DNA of 64,000 nt from Glycine soja (taxonomy: Eukaryota > Streptophyta > Magnoliopsida > Fabales > Fabaceae), in NCBI RefSeq assembly GCF_004193775.1, contig NC_041019.1:10774204-10838203 (forward strand), written 5' to 3'. This document shows, in pieces, positions 25,130 through 36,433 of this stretch. The notes beneath the pieces are model-generated. The model was not told where the DNA came from. It ran no database searches and worked only from the letters and a program-made list of their open reading frames with translations. Numbering within the stretch: the stretch's first letter is position 1; each line of letters starts with the position of its first letter. The position numbers and the translations under genes were made by a program.

Positions 25130-25291
25130 CTTACTCAGGTGGCTAGTATAAACTCTCTCATCTAACTAGATAAAATGATGCCTATTCAATAACAGTTTTG
25201 TGGAAACAGAATAAATATCGAGCATGACCTATAATGAATCCACTGTGTGCTCTATTATTGTTGATGCCACAACCATACCTATTTCAGCCAT

Positions 25292-27116
25292 TTTCTTGCA
25301 ATCAAAAGGTTTCAAGATTTTATTTCAACATTGTGAATGTCTTCATATGTTTGTAAGATAAAAGTCTGAGTGAAAGCCAGAAATATCTACTTTCGTTTTA
25401 TATTATACTATTATAGCAATGAAATAACAATAAAATAATAATTAAAATCAACTTATTGAGAACCCATAAACTTTTCAGAGTACAGATTTTCTCATACTCT
25501 GCAACAGTTGTTCTTGACATACTAAAATATGGTCTTTCCCACAATGATAATGATGACAAAAAAGACAAAGATAGCACATCTCCAGTTTCGGCCAAATAGC
25601 AATATTTCTTTTCTTAAGCTTAATTAAATTTATGCTAGCAATTAGATAATCACTAGCAAACCAAACAATGCCCAACAAATTGAAAAATAAAGAACAAAAT
25701 TAGTTGGTTTACCATAAAAAACTCACAACTAATGCATGACTCATTATTTAATGAATGTGTAGTTGTTCTCACGTAATAGAATAACGAACAATAATCGTAT
25801 ATACTAAAAATATTTTTTTATGACTATATGACATGCTGAAAATTATGCCAGAAAGGGAAAATTCAGAGCATTTATCTCAATCAACAGCATCAAACATGAT
25901 GGAACTAGCAATTGCCTACATGATCAAGAGGTCATCAAATTATAAACAAATAGAAATTTCAAGAAAAAATGTTTATAAGCGTAAATAAATTTCTGAATTC
26001 AATTTTTTTAGGAAAAAGCTTTCAAGAAAGAAAAAAAAAAGCAACAGAGCCAACAACCAAGTGATTTTAAAAAGATAATGCACATTCCTTTCCTTTGTTT
26101 TCCCACCAAGGGAGTAAACCAAAAACATTGAAAACACGTTTCTTTGATTCCTAAATGATGTTTTGGTTCTATCTTATCATGTGAAATCCAATCATACAAA
26201 AGTAAACTACTAAGTATTACAGATATGAAGCAGTACAATGTGCAATGAATGAGAATGAAACGAACCTTGGATTAATATTACTGATGAACAATGATTCCTT
26301 GAACAAATGTTGTGCGTTTCTTTCCTTAACAAGCTTAGATTTCAGAATGAACAAGAGACTCGAGAGAGGCTACTATAGAGAAAGATATACATATCAATTG
26401 GCAAAAACTTAGTATTAGTTGACAAAGACTTGGTGATTGCAATTATTGAGGAAGACTTGACCTCTCTTTAAGTTAATTGAGTAGTGTTAGGGCCACTCAT
26501 GTCTGATGATGGGTCCTAAAATATCCTTACCTGTGATATAGTAAAAACCATACATACTACTACATTCTAGTAAGGGTTTAGTTTTGTTAAAAAAAATCAT
26601 TAATTTGTAAGAAAATTAAAAAGATAAATACAAATTTTACTAATTTATCATGAACCTAAAATATATTTTAGCTTTTCTTATTTTTGTTATTATGAATTAT
26701 TATCATTATTAATTCATTGAATAACTAAAAGTATAATGTTAAAGACATATTATTGCATTCCTAAAAAACTCACATATTACTTTTTATTCATGTCCGAGAA
26801 CACACGAAAAGAGGACAAAGGACTCTAGCTCAAAGCCAACATCAGCATCTCCCTCTAGCTTTCCTTAACCATGAATATAAGGTGAATCATGCAACTCACC
26901 TTTATTTATACACGATGTTCTTCAACATTGTTGTCCATGTGTTGCGGTCTTATTAGTCACTTTAACCATGTGTCTGTCCCCCCCGTACATAGTATGAGGT
27001 GTGTTTCATCTCTTAATCCTGTTGCCACATCTCTGAGGTACCGCCTCGTATTGTACTTTCTGTTGTTTCATCTTTTCAGTTATAACGAGAGTCGGGTATC
27101 ACCTCATCTACCCAGT
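25292..27116. other. Upstream region of the resistance pseudogene
   Basis: Presumably the former promoter and 5' UTR of the minus-strand resistance gene, then unassigned AT-rich DNA. No other conserved coding sequence was seen. Confidence 0.5.
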
Positions 27117-27122
27117 AATAGT

Positions 27123-28317
27123 TGTTAGACAAATGGCCTTAATTATCTTAAGAAGGGGGGGTTGAATTACGATACAAAGACTATTCCCCAATTAAAATTT
27201 CACTCCCTCTTTTTGGATTAACAATGCACCCTTAACATGAATTACTCAAAAAACAATTCAGAATAAACTTCTTTAAAGCAAAAGATAAATAGCAATAAAT
27301 AAAAGAAGTTTAAGGGAAGAGAGAAATGCAAACGTGATTTATACTATTTCGGCCACTTCCCGTGCCTACGTCCAATCCTCAAGCAACCCACTTGAGATTT
27401 TCCACTCTCTTTGTAAAACTTTTTTTACAAAGTCTGAACCACACAGGGACAATCCTTCCCTTGTATTCAGGAATCCTTTACAACAAGAGACCCTTGGTCT
27501 GTTAATCCCTTTTCAGAAGTAAGAAGAAGAGAAGAAAAAATCTCTCTTGAAAGAGATAGATATTACAATGGAAGATCAATCAAGATTCCTTATTGAATAT
27601 AAAAGTGTTTGACCAAAGAATCCTTTTTGAGAGGATAAGACATTTCAGTTCAGAAAAACTCTCTTAATCTTTTGAGAGGATAAGACTTTTTGGGCAATAA
27701 AAACTCTCAAGAATTTTCATATCCCAAGTCACTTATATATAGGACTTTGATGGCCATTCAAAAACATTTGAAAATATGTGACTATTGGGAGTTATATTCA
27801 AAAATCCTCACTGGTAATCGATTACAATAATGGTGTAATCGATTACACAATTATTTCTGAAGAGTTATGACTCTTCTCATTTGAAATTTGAATATTTAAA
27901 CATTGGTAATCGATTACCAACTTATTGTAATTGATTACACAACTTTGAAATTTAAATTCAAATTTTTCATGGTTGTTTTAAAACGTTCCAAACCTCTGGT
28001 AATCGATTACAAATGGCTTGTAATCGATTACATGCTTTCTAAAATATTTTAAACCTTTTCAGAAAGCATATTGGTCACTGGTAATCGATTACATCCTCTG
28101 GTAATCGATTACCAGAGAGTAAATCTCAATTTAAAATGATTTAGATAAAATTCTTTGGCCAAACCTTTTTCTTTTTCAATTTGGAAACTTCTTCCTAAGA
28201 TTCTAGAGATCAACTTGATCATATATCTTGATTTTCTTGGATTCTTGTCTTGAATAAAACTTAAGAAACACTTGATCCTTTGGCATCATCAAAACATCAA
28301 AATATCTTGCTTATACA
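27123..28317 (+). mobile_element. Solo LTR 1 (about 1.2 kb, gypsy/Ogre-like)
   Basis: Begins TGTTAGACAAATGGCC and ends TTGCTTATACA. It is flanked by AATAG on both sides (27117-27121 and 28318-28322) if one extra T at 27122 is allowed. There is no internal sequence on either side, so it is a solo LTR from intra-element recombination. The start sequence followed by a G run and GTTGAATT is, from memory, common in soybean Ogre-like LTRs. It contains an array of GTAATCGATTAC palindromes. Confidence 0.65.
27814..28112. repeat. Four pairs of the palindrome GTAATCGATTAC
   Basis: Sites start at 27814/27835, 27906/27927, 27999/28020 and 28081/28101. Seven are exact; the one at 27927 is GTAATTGATTAC. 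Within pairs the start-to-start spacing is 21, 21, 21 and 20 bp; pairs recur every 92, 93 and 82 bp. The repeat unit is otherwise only loosely conserved. Confidence 0.9.
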
Positions 28318-28359
28318 AATAGCAATAATCACGACTAACTGGTCATCCTAAATATTTTA

Positions 28360-29345
28360 TGATGTAACTCCATGTGGAGCTTGTAGGCCTTGGATCTTCT
28401 TCATCAATGGAGTCCTTTGCTTCTTGAAGATGAATGACAATGAAATGGAGAAGGAAGAAAGATGATTGGAGACGCCACTTCAAGGAGAAGATGAGTCAAG
28501 AACAAGCTCACCACCATAGGAAGCCATAGATAAGAGCTTGAAGGTAGAAGAAGATGAGTAGAGGGAGAAGGAGAGAAGGAGCATGAAATTTTGTGCCTCA
28601 AATGAGGTCTGAACTTTGAAGTGTAATTCTCAAATGATCAAAGTTGAAAAAATTCACACACAAGGCCTCTATTTATATCCTGAGTATCACACAAAATTGG
28701 AGGAAAATTTGAATTTCTATTCAAATTTCATTTGAATTTGAATTTGAATTGGTGGAACCAAATTTGGAGCCAAAATTTCACTAATTATGATTAGTGAATT
28801 TTAGTTATGGTTCAGTCCACTAATCCAAGATCAAGTCCAAGATTCTCCATTAAATGTGCTTAGGTGTCACGAGACATGTAAAACATGAAGGGCATGCACA
28901 AAGTGTGACTATATGATGTGGCAATGGGGTGTAGCAAGCAAATGCTCATCTCCCCCTTAAGATGGTCCACAATTTAATTGGATTGGACTTCTCCCAATTC
29001 AATTAAATTTATCTCCCAACACACACACATCAAATAGTGCACTTAATGCATGTGAAATTACAAAATTATCCTTAATACAAAAACTAGTCTAGGTGTCCTA
29101 AAATACAAGGGCTAAAAAATTCTACATTACTAGGGTATCCTCCCTACACTATGGAGCTCTAAATACAAGGCCCAAAATAATGAAACTTTAATCTAATATG
29201 TACAAAGATAAGTGGGTTCATACTGAGCCCATGAGCCCAAAATCTACCCTAAGGCTCATGAGAACCCTAGGGCCTTCTCCTGCATCTCTGGCCCAATCTT
29301 CTTGGAGTCTTCTATACAATGCCCTTGGGGGGTAGGATTGCATCA
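28360..29345 (-). mobile_element. Solo LTR 2 (986 bp, reverse orientation)
   Basis: Ends are TGATGTAACTCC and GGATTGCATCA, flanked by a perfect TTTTA duplication (28355-28359 and 29346-29350). On the minus strand it reads TGATGCAATCCTACCC... and carries a TATA box, GGATATAAATAGAGG, near 28,668-28,682. That orients transcription leftwards. No internal element sequence remains. This LTR type is, from memory, abundant in soybean. Confidence 0.8.
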
Positions 29346-29409
29346 TTTTATGATGTAGGCATATGCAAGATATAGTTGTCCCTTCACTAAGGTCATCAGA
29401 ATGCTTATC

Positions 29410-29815
29410 CCGGACGGTGTATAGGCCTTCTAGCATTGAGCCTAATGGCGTAAATGCTTAAGGAAAAGTCGTTTAGTGCTCCTATATCGATATTATCGGG
29501 ATAGCCATCCAGGATGATGCACAACTCTTTGAGCATTAAGCCTAATGACATAAATGCTTAACAGTGGGTTGTCTAATGTCCTTATGTCAGGATATTTATC
29601 TTAGATGGTGTATAACCCTTCAAGCATTAAGCCTAATGGCATAAAATGCTTTGTGGCATGAATGCCTTTTTAATGTGTTGTTTGAATTGGAAGGGTTATG
29701 TCTCATTCATTATTGGAGTCGTGTTGTTTGAATTAGAAGGGTTATGTCTCGTTTAGTGTAGAAGTCATGTCGTTTGAATTAGAAGAGTTACTTCATTTAT
29801 GACGAAGACTACCAT
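29410..29815. repeat. Two short tandem arrays: ~95-bp x3 and 46-bp x3
   Basis: The first array is centred on AGCATT(A/G)AGCCTAATG at 29432, 29532 and 29623, each followed by TAAATGCTT or a variant. The second has TTTGAATT(G/A)GAAG at 29681, 29727 and 29773, an exact 46-bp period. They lie between solo LTR 2 and the MULE end. Confidence 0.8.
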
Positions 29816-29849
29816 GTGAAGGTAGAACGGACTTTGGTAGGTGCGAAAC

Positions 29850-30990
29850 AAAAACATTGTGTAATGTGATACGTTAGATACAATCAATGGTCAAGATAAG
29901 TGAGGATTATAATAAACATGTTTACACCGGAATAAATTAAAAAAAAGAAAGAATTCGTCTTTTCCCTCTTCCCTTCATCTTCTCCTTTGCTGGTGATGTT
30001 GGCATTGTTCATGGTAAGGTGTGTCTCCTTTCTTTTTCTTGCTTTGCGCCTCGTATTCCCATAAAAAAAAAGATCGAACCTCACTGCGGCATCTACATCA
30101 GCATCGATTCTTCCTGCGTGTGAGATAGTACTAGGCATTGGAGTTTTTTGAAAATGGATTTTTGCTTGAGGGTTTGGCTCTTGCCTGACGTTGTTTTAAG
30201 ATGCCTGTTAGTCGTCAGAGAGGATGAGGGAAAAGGTGAGCATTTTATGAAGAGGAGAGGAGAACCTTTGTCGCTTCAAACAAATCTGCAAAAAAATCAA
30301 AACCAAATTCGTGTCTTTGCTTCAAATCGAGAGGAAGGTGGCGGTCTTCGACCCGCGGGTGCTGCCACGAGGACTAACAAGGATTCTGATATTGTTGTTC
30401 TTCTTGTTGTTGGTGTGTGTGTTAAGCGGCAAAATGACCCCAGGGGGTTTCTTTTAGAAACTTATTCCCAAAAGGGGTTTATTTTCAAACATTTTCCTTG
30501 GGGGGTCTATTTTGTAAGGGTTTGGTAAGGGTTTCGCCATTCCTATTGGCGAAACACTTATTTCTCCATTCCTTCCAGCGTAACATGCAGTAACAGTGCA
30601 TGCATCCATGTCAGCGTAGTAGGTTCACGTGAGTGCCATGTGTGTCGCCATCCACATTGGTGAAACACCATGGGTTTTGCCATCACCATTGGCGAAACAC
30701 ATGCCCATGCATGTCGCCATTCCTGCCAGCGAGTCCACCATGGGTTTCGCCATCACCATTAGCGAAACACATGCACATGCATGTCGCCATCCTTAGTGGT
30801 GGAACACCTCCCATTTTCACGTAGCCTTTTTAGAAGCTTGTAGCTATTGAAGCATGTTTCGTTGAAGGTGGGAGCGAAATTAATCCAACTCCCCCACCCT
30901 CTCCCCCCCCCCCCTTTATATAACACTTTTATGTGGTGCAAAATAAACACACTCTCTTCAAGATTTTTCTAATTTTCTACCTTGAAAGCG
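29850..30990 (+). repeat. Left terminal inverted repeat of MULE
   Basis: Inverted partner of 37,880-38,661. The inner part includes TTTCCTTGGGGG, TCTATTTTGTAAGGGTTT and a series of 25-bp foldback modules (GTTTCGCCA, 7 nt, TGGCGAAAC) at 30531, 30642, 30674, 30744 and about 30,778. An open frame here (30148-30528) has no recognisable domain and is not called as a gene. Confidence 0.75.
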
Positions 30991-31316
30991 AAAATTGTGA
31001 TTATGCACTCCTAAGAGACATAATTGGTTCACTGCCTTTACTGGAAATTGCCTCCCTCTGATTATGCACTCCTAAGACACACAAGAGACACACCAGTTTC
31101 AAGTTTTGTTATTTCTCCGCATCTCTCTCATTTTAATATTTCTCGTATGTCTCCTTTTTAAACCCTCACATCATTTACAAATTTTTTTTGTAGGATTAAG
31201 TTTTAATCTCAAGTTCAACTGAAATAGTATTTTTTATAATTAGATTATTTTATTTTGAAGTTATTGTTGTTATGATTAATTATTTATAATATTTTTTTGT
31301 AGGTATATTTTGGTAT

Positions 31317-34076
31317 ATGATGAATTCGGTTATATCAGTCTTATATTTCAATGGAAGGGTATATGAAGAAAATGATGGTGTAATATTTGAAGGCAGTAAA
31401 AAAGCAATTCAGATTAATCGTGGAATAAGTTTTAATGCTTTGAAAAAAAATGGAGATAAGGTAAGGTTAGAAAATAATGAAATTATTTCTTCTATAAGTG
31501 TAGATTTCTAGTTTCAGGAAAATATGTTGCGTTGCAAATTTGTGATGACGAAGATGTTGAAACTATGATCGAAAGTTTTCGACAAAAAAAACAAATGTCA
31601 GTTATAAAATTGTACATAGAAAAGGATGTTGCTGGTGGTTCTACATTTCTTTCTGCAAATTCTGTTAGATCATGTGGAAATAATTTATCTAATAGTGAAT
31701 TGGAACCGCCAAGAAATGTAAGCAATTTAGATGATGATGAAGATGAAGATGATGATGATTATCTTGTGTCTAATTCATACATTGAAGAATCTTTAGATGA
31801 AGATGATAGTGTTGATGGTATATCTGATACAGATGATGAAGTCACTCACATGGTTGAACCAGTTACAATTTTTCAACCAAGAGAAGGTATATTTAATTAA
31901 ATTAAAAAAATAGTTGAATACATTAATCATTTTATAACATTTGTATTTAATGGTAAATAAATATTTTTGTGATATTGACCTGAATTTTATTTTTTTTAAG
32001 TATTAGGTGTAGAAGGAATTCAAAATTCATTTTGGAATGATGTTTTGCATTATAACAATATCAATTGGAGTCATCTTGATAAGGAGGACATTTGCGGTTT
32101 GGAGATGCCATCGAGTTTTAATGTTGGACAAGAATTATATGTTGGTATGGATTTTGATAGTAAAGATGCGGTAAAAAATGCACTGAAACAATATGTTATG
32201 AAGGTGCATCAAAGTTTTAAAGTTCTTGAAACCAAATCGCACAAATATATCGTTTGTTACCCGAATAAAAGCACAGAGCGTCCTTGTCCTTTTTATATGA
32301 GGGCAATTTTATCTAAAAAAAATTGATTCATGGAAAGTGACACAATGGGGTGGACCACACACATGTCTAAATATGAGTATAACACAAGATCATGACAAGC
32401 TTGATTCAGATTTAATTGTCACTTGTGTAGTAAGTACGTTTTTAATGTTCATATTATCCTACTTTTGCATTTTTGGTTATTTAAATTTATTTATTTTATT
32501 AACAGACATGATTAGAGAAGATTCATCAATAAAAATTTCTTTGATTCAAGAAAGGATAAACAGTGAATTTGCCTATAAGGTTTCGTACAAAAAAACATGG
32601 ATGGCAAAACAAAAAGTGATTGCAATTGAATATGGCGATTAGGAAGAGTCATATGCCAAACTTTCATCGTGGCTAAAACACATGCAAAATAATTCTTTTG
32701 GATCCTATTTTCAAATACTGCATGACAATTTTATTGTTGGGAATAGGGTGAGTCGTGAACACCATCAGTTTCATGGATTATTTTGGACTTTCGGTCAATG
32801 TAAAAAGGCTTTTAATTATTGTAAGCCAATTATACAAGTTAACGGCACACATTTAAACGGGAAATATCATGGGACCTTGTTAATGGTCACATCATAAGAT
32901 GGAAATGGTGGTGTTCTTCCTCTAGCATTCGCCATAGTCGAAGGTGAAACAATAACAGCGTGGTCATGATTTTTGGCACACTTGCGTGAACACCTGACAA
33001 ATAAAAATGGTATTTGTCTCATATCTGATCGTCACGCGAGTATAAAGTCTGTTGTTGCTAACGAAGCACTTGGTTGACAAGCTCTCCACGCTTATCAATT
33101 TTACTGCGTCCGACACATAGCAAGCAATTTCAATCGCAAATTCAACAATGCCAAACAAAAAGAAATGTTGAAGAAATTGGGTAAGATTTAATTTCTAATA
33201 TGATGTTAATTTAAGTATCATCTATACTTAAAATTATTGTTGCTAACTAATTTTATGCAGCCTACACTCCTTGCAAGAATACATTTGATCAAAATTTAGA
33301 AAAATTTCGTCAATTGAGTCCAGCCATAGCAACATGGATTGATCACATTTCAAAGGAAAAATGGACCATGGGCTTATGATAAAGAAGGGTGTAGATATGG
33401 TCACATGACAACCAATCTCTCAGAATGTGTAAATAAGGTATTGAAGGATTGTCGCAACATAACGATTACAGCTTTAGTGAAATCAACATATAGTAGGTGT
33501 CGAAAGTACTTTGTTGATCATGGTCGCCAAGCCCAAAGAAAATTAAATGCAGGACAAGTATATTGTTCTAAGGTTGTTAAAGAACTTCGAAAAAATCAAG
33601 AACAAGCTTGTTTGCACATCGTCCGCATCTATGATATCCACTCAACAAGGTTTGAAGTAGAGGAGACCTTCAATCCTAGAACGCAACGTGGCGGACAAAA
33701 GTGGGTAGTTAACTTGAATGACCATTATTGTCAATGCGGAAAGTATTGTGCACTTCACTATCCATGTTCACACATTATTGCTGCTTGTGGTTACGTGAGC
33801 ATGAACTATTTCCAATATGCAAATGTTGTTTACACGAATGACCACATCTTAAAAGCTTACTCTGCACAATGGTGACCTCTTGGGAATGAAGCGACAATTC
33901 CTCCTTCTGATGGCTCATTGACACTTATCCCTACTCCAAGTACAATTCGTGCGAAAGGTCGGCCAAAATCAACAAGGATGAGGAATGAGATGGATTGACT
34001 CGAACCATCTGAGCACCGACAAAAATGTAGTAGATGTGGAAGACAAGGACACAACAGGCGTCGATGTCCAATCTGA
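31317..34076 (+). pseudogene. MuDR-type transposase of the MULE, decayed
   Basis: Order seen: N-terminal region (SVLYFNGRVYEENDGVIFE), a frame break near 31,500, an acidic stretch (DDDEDEDDDD), and the MuDR DNA-binding region (FNVGQELYVGMDFDSKDAVK, PCPFYMRA). A frame break follows in the A run near 32,320. After introns comes the catalytic domain, where IIQVDGTHL is expected but the sequence is IIQVNGTHL (AAC at 32841-32843). Then come LISDRHASIKS, the SWIM zinc finger (CQCGKYC then CSHIIAAC) and a C-terminal zinc knuckle CSRCGRQGHNRRRC. Stops lie at 32640, 32895, 32967, 33075, 33873 and 33996, with a one-base insertion near 33,370. The first catalytic aspartate is lost, so it is dead. The last stop is at 34074-34076. 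Confidence 0.88.
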
Positions 34077-34298
34077 ATGTGAAAGTTGTTAAATTAATTG
34101 ATTTATGTATTTTGTTTGTCTACTTCAATGAAATGGTAGCTATCCATCATCAGTTTGTTTTTTAAATTACTTATTATTATATTTTTGTGCGCGACATAAA
34201 CTGCATCAATTGGTTAATATTCATAACATAAATGATAATAAAAGTCTAAAATTTAAATTAAAAACATACAATAAAATATTTAAATACTAATATGAAAA

Positions 34299-36433
34299 TC
34301 AATCGTCATGATGTCCATGATGACGTGAGGATGTGCCACATGGTTGTTTCCATTTTTGTGCGTGTCTATCAGGATTTCTTCTGCCACGATGTCTCCTATC
34401 TTCAACTTGATCAGCCTCAGTAGAAAACTGGTAACGTAAATCAACACCTAATAATTCATCCATATCAGGTATTGCTCCGGGTACATTCCATTGAGTACCT
34501 AATAGGGCATTAGGTGTTGGAACTGGAGCATGACGTTGCAAGGGGTCATAGTAGGCCATGAAAAATTGGGATATGTCTCTGCAGCACCACCTGATGAATG
34601 TTCGCTTGCAGAAGTATTACTTTGATGACCTTCGAATGGATACTGATACATCTGTGCTGGATACTGAGAAAATGTTGGTGGTGTGTAATACATTCCATGG
34701 CCATGCTCTACCATCTATAGGTACAAATATGGTTCCGCTTCAACAGCCTCCCTTCGTCTGGCTATGCTGTGAGTTTCAACACTTGATTGGAGAATATTAA
34801 ACTCTTGTGTTGGAAATTCATGTTCTGTTGGTGGACCGTGTGATAGAGGTTCAGTGATTCTCTGCAACTTCAGCTTATAATTATTAGGTGTTCAAATTAA
34901 TGGACTAAAATTTCATAAATAATTTAAACTTAAATATTTAGAAAAAAAATTAAAAATACTAATATAGTTGTGTTTGCATTTTTAGAGTCAACAAACATCT
35001 TCCTTTTTTGTCTATACCACACCATATAGTCGGAGTTAAAACTCAGTAGGCCTTTTTGTCGAGGATAACCGTCAACCCTAAAATCAACCCGATTGTTCCA
35101 TTGATTGATCATTGGGCCTAACAGTTGGCCCCAATTTTCATCATGTTTTCCTTTCAATGTTATGTTATGAATATTAAAGGGTTGCGAATGACACCGTGGA
35201 ATTGGTTGTTGCATTCCAAATTGTCTCAACACTCTATCAGGTTGGTGCCACTCAATAACTTGGAAACAAATTAGTGGCACCGCTGCACATCATGCTACAC
35301 TTCCAACTAAACAAATTGGAGACAACACTGACATAACACACAAACTGCATATAATTCCAATTTTGTTTATTTTCAGTGAAATATGACATATTATTTATTA
35401 TTTAAGCAATGCATTTAAATGTTCTTACCTCATGTCATTTCATAATATCTAATTTGTGACGAAAAAGTATCAAATCATCATTGCCGATATGTTGATTTCC
35501 CGTCGCAGCCACCTAAAAAAATTATAAATTAATATAACTTACATTATTAATTATTTTAAAATGAAATCTAATTTTTTAAACGACTAACTTGTGTCCAAGT
35601 CGTTTATTTTCTATTAGTGGAGGAGTCCTCTTTGGAGTCAAACTTGTACATCGTTCCCATGTCCACATTTGTATTAAGACGCACATACCTCCAATTGATT
35701 TAATTTTATAATTGGTGGCGCTGCAGATCTCTCTATATAAATAAGCAAGTATGGTAGCTCCCCATGCATACGTGCTGCTCTCTCTAAAGTCCCGTAAAAA
35801 TTATAGGTACCTTACCGAAACTTTGCTACTGCCTTTGTCAACAAATAAGACACCTCCAATGAATCTTAGGATCCATGCATGGGTAAACCTTTCTACTTGT
35901 TGTAAGTTGCCGTCATGGTTATTTAATTGTGGAAAATGCTGAGCCAGCCAACCTAATTTAATCAAACTACCTTGAAATTCACCTTCTTTTGGTCTGACCC
36001 CTAACAATTCTCCACATAAATCAACCCAATTAAGGTTTGTTGGACCAATTAATGGTGACACATCCACACGGAGACCTAATAAAACAAATGCATCTAGAAG
36101 AGTAATAGTGCACTCTCCGCATCTCATGTGAAAAGTATGTGTTTCCGGCCTCCATCTTTCTATCAAGGTGCTAATTAATGCCGCATTTATTTTTAAATAT
36201 CCCATTTTCATAATCCAGTAAAAACTAGATTGCCGAAGTAGAAGAATAATTTCGTCTGGTATTTCTTCTTGACCTTGGTATGTGGGGACAACTCGTCTAA
36301 TGTGTAATTTTCTATCTTCTTCCTCATTCCAAATATGCTGTGAAACATGCTTATCTTGCATCCATAACATGTCACCATCAACTGGATCAGATTTAATTTT
36401 TATATTTGACGAAGATGATGAAGAAGATGCCAT
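34299..36433 (-). pseudogene. Plant mobile domain (PMD-C, MAIN/PP7L-like) gene carried by the MULE, decayed
   Basis: Start MASSSSSSSNIK at 36433. Exon 1 gives the PMD core: DEIILLLRQSSFYWIMKMG, ISTLIERWRPETHTFHMRCG, CTITLLDAFVLLGLRVD, then GSSKVSVRYL. A TAA near 35,801 follows and the frame continues (FLRDFRESSTYAWGATILAY, YREICSAT). Further fragments are HIGNDDLILFRHKLDIMK and, from about 35,280, the family hallmark EWHQPDRVLRQFGMQQPIP. The C-terminal region (34,714-34,299) is Pro/Gln/His-rich, breaks frame near 34,550 and ends with RHHGHHDD. In Arabidopsis MAIN and MAIL1 act in the nucleus in genome stability and silencing; relatives are known inside transposons. At least four stops make this copy non-functional. 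Confidence 0.85.

Larger units (their letters stand above)
19194..25185 (-). mobile_element. Nearly full-length L1-type LINE (6.0 kb)
   Basis: Non-LTR retrotransposon inserted in the coiled-coil exon of the resistance pseudogene. The 16-bp target duplication TCAATAACAGTTTTGT is perfect (19178-19193 and 25186-25201). The poly(A) tail is the T run from about 19193-19202 on the plus strand. ORF1 has an RRM-like domain; ORF2 has an endonuclease, reverse transcriptase and C-terminal zf-RVT. There are only about three nonsense codons and one frameshift in ORF2, so it is relatively recent. Its 5' end is a CT/GA-rich low-complexity tract, perhaps part of its internal promoter or ORF1 start. Confidence 0.95.
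15003..25291 (-). pseudogene. CC-NBS-LRR disease-resistance gene (RPS2/RPS5-like), broken and split by a LINE
   Basis: Starts MAEIGMVVASTIIEHTVDS at 25291-25289, followed by a one-base deletion and then the LINE. The coiled-coil part resumes below 19178 (EKTLEHMKEHAKEATT). A TAA lies at 18916-18918. The P-loop reads GMRGSSKST instead of GMGGSGKTT, so key glycines are altered. Another stop (TAA) sits near 18563. The kinase-2 (ILIILDGVW) and RNBS-B (CILLTTRN) motifs remain, and GLPL has become GLLVAI. The NBS then stops abruptly after SIDVQEGLTSTYD and joins the LRR region, so ARC2 and the MHD motif are deleted. About 15 LRR modules follow, with several stops, ending at the TAG at 15003. In life such proteins are intracellular immune receptors; this copy cannot encode one. 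Confidence 0.9.

Noticed and set aside
27814..28112. Regularly spaced palindromes as a CRISPR array
   Set aside because: Plant nuclear context, a 12-bp palindrome in pairs and no unique fixed-length spacers; no cas genes.
30148..30528. 126-residue open frame left of the MULE inner TIR
   Set aside because: It lies in the left inverted repeat, has no known domain and low-complexity composition, and runs into the TIR sequence.
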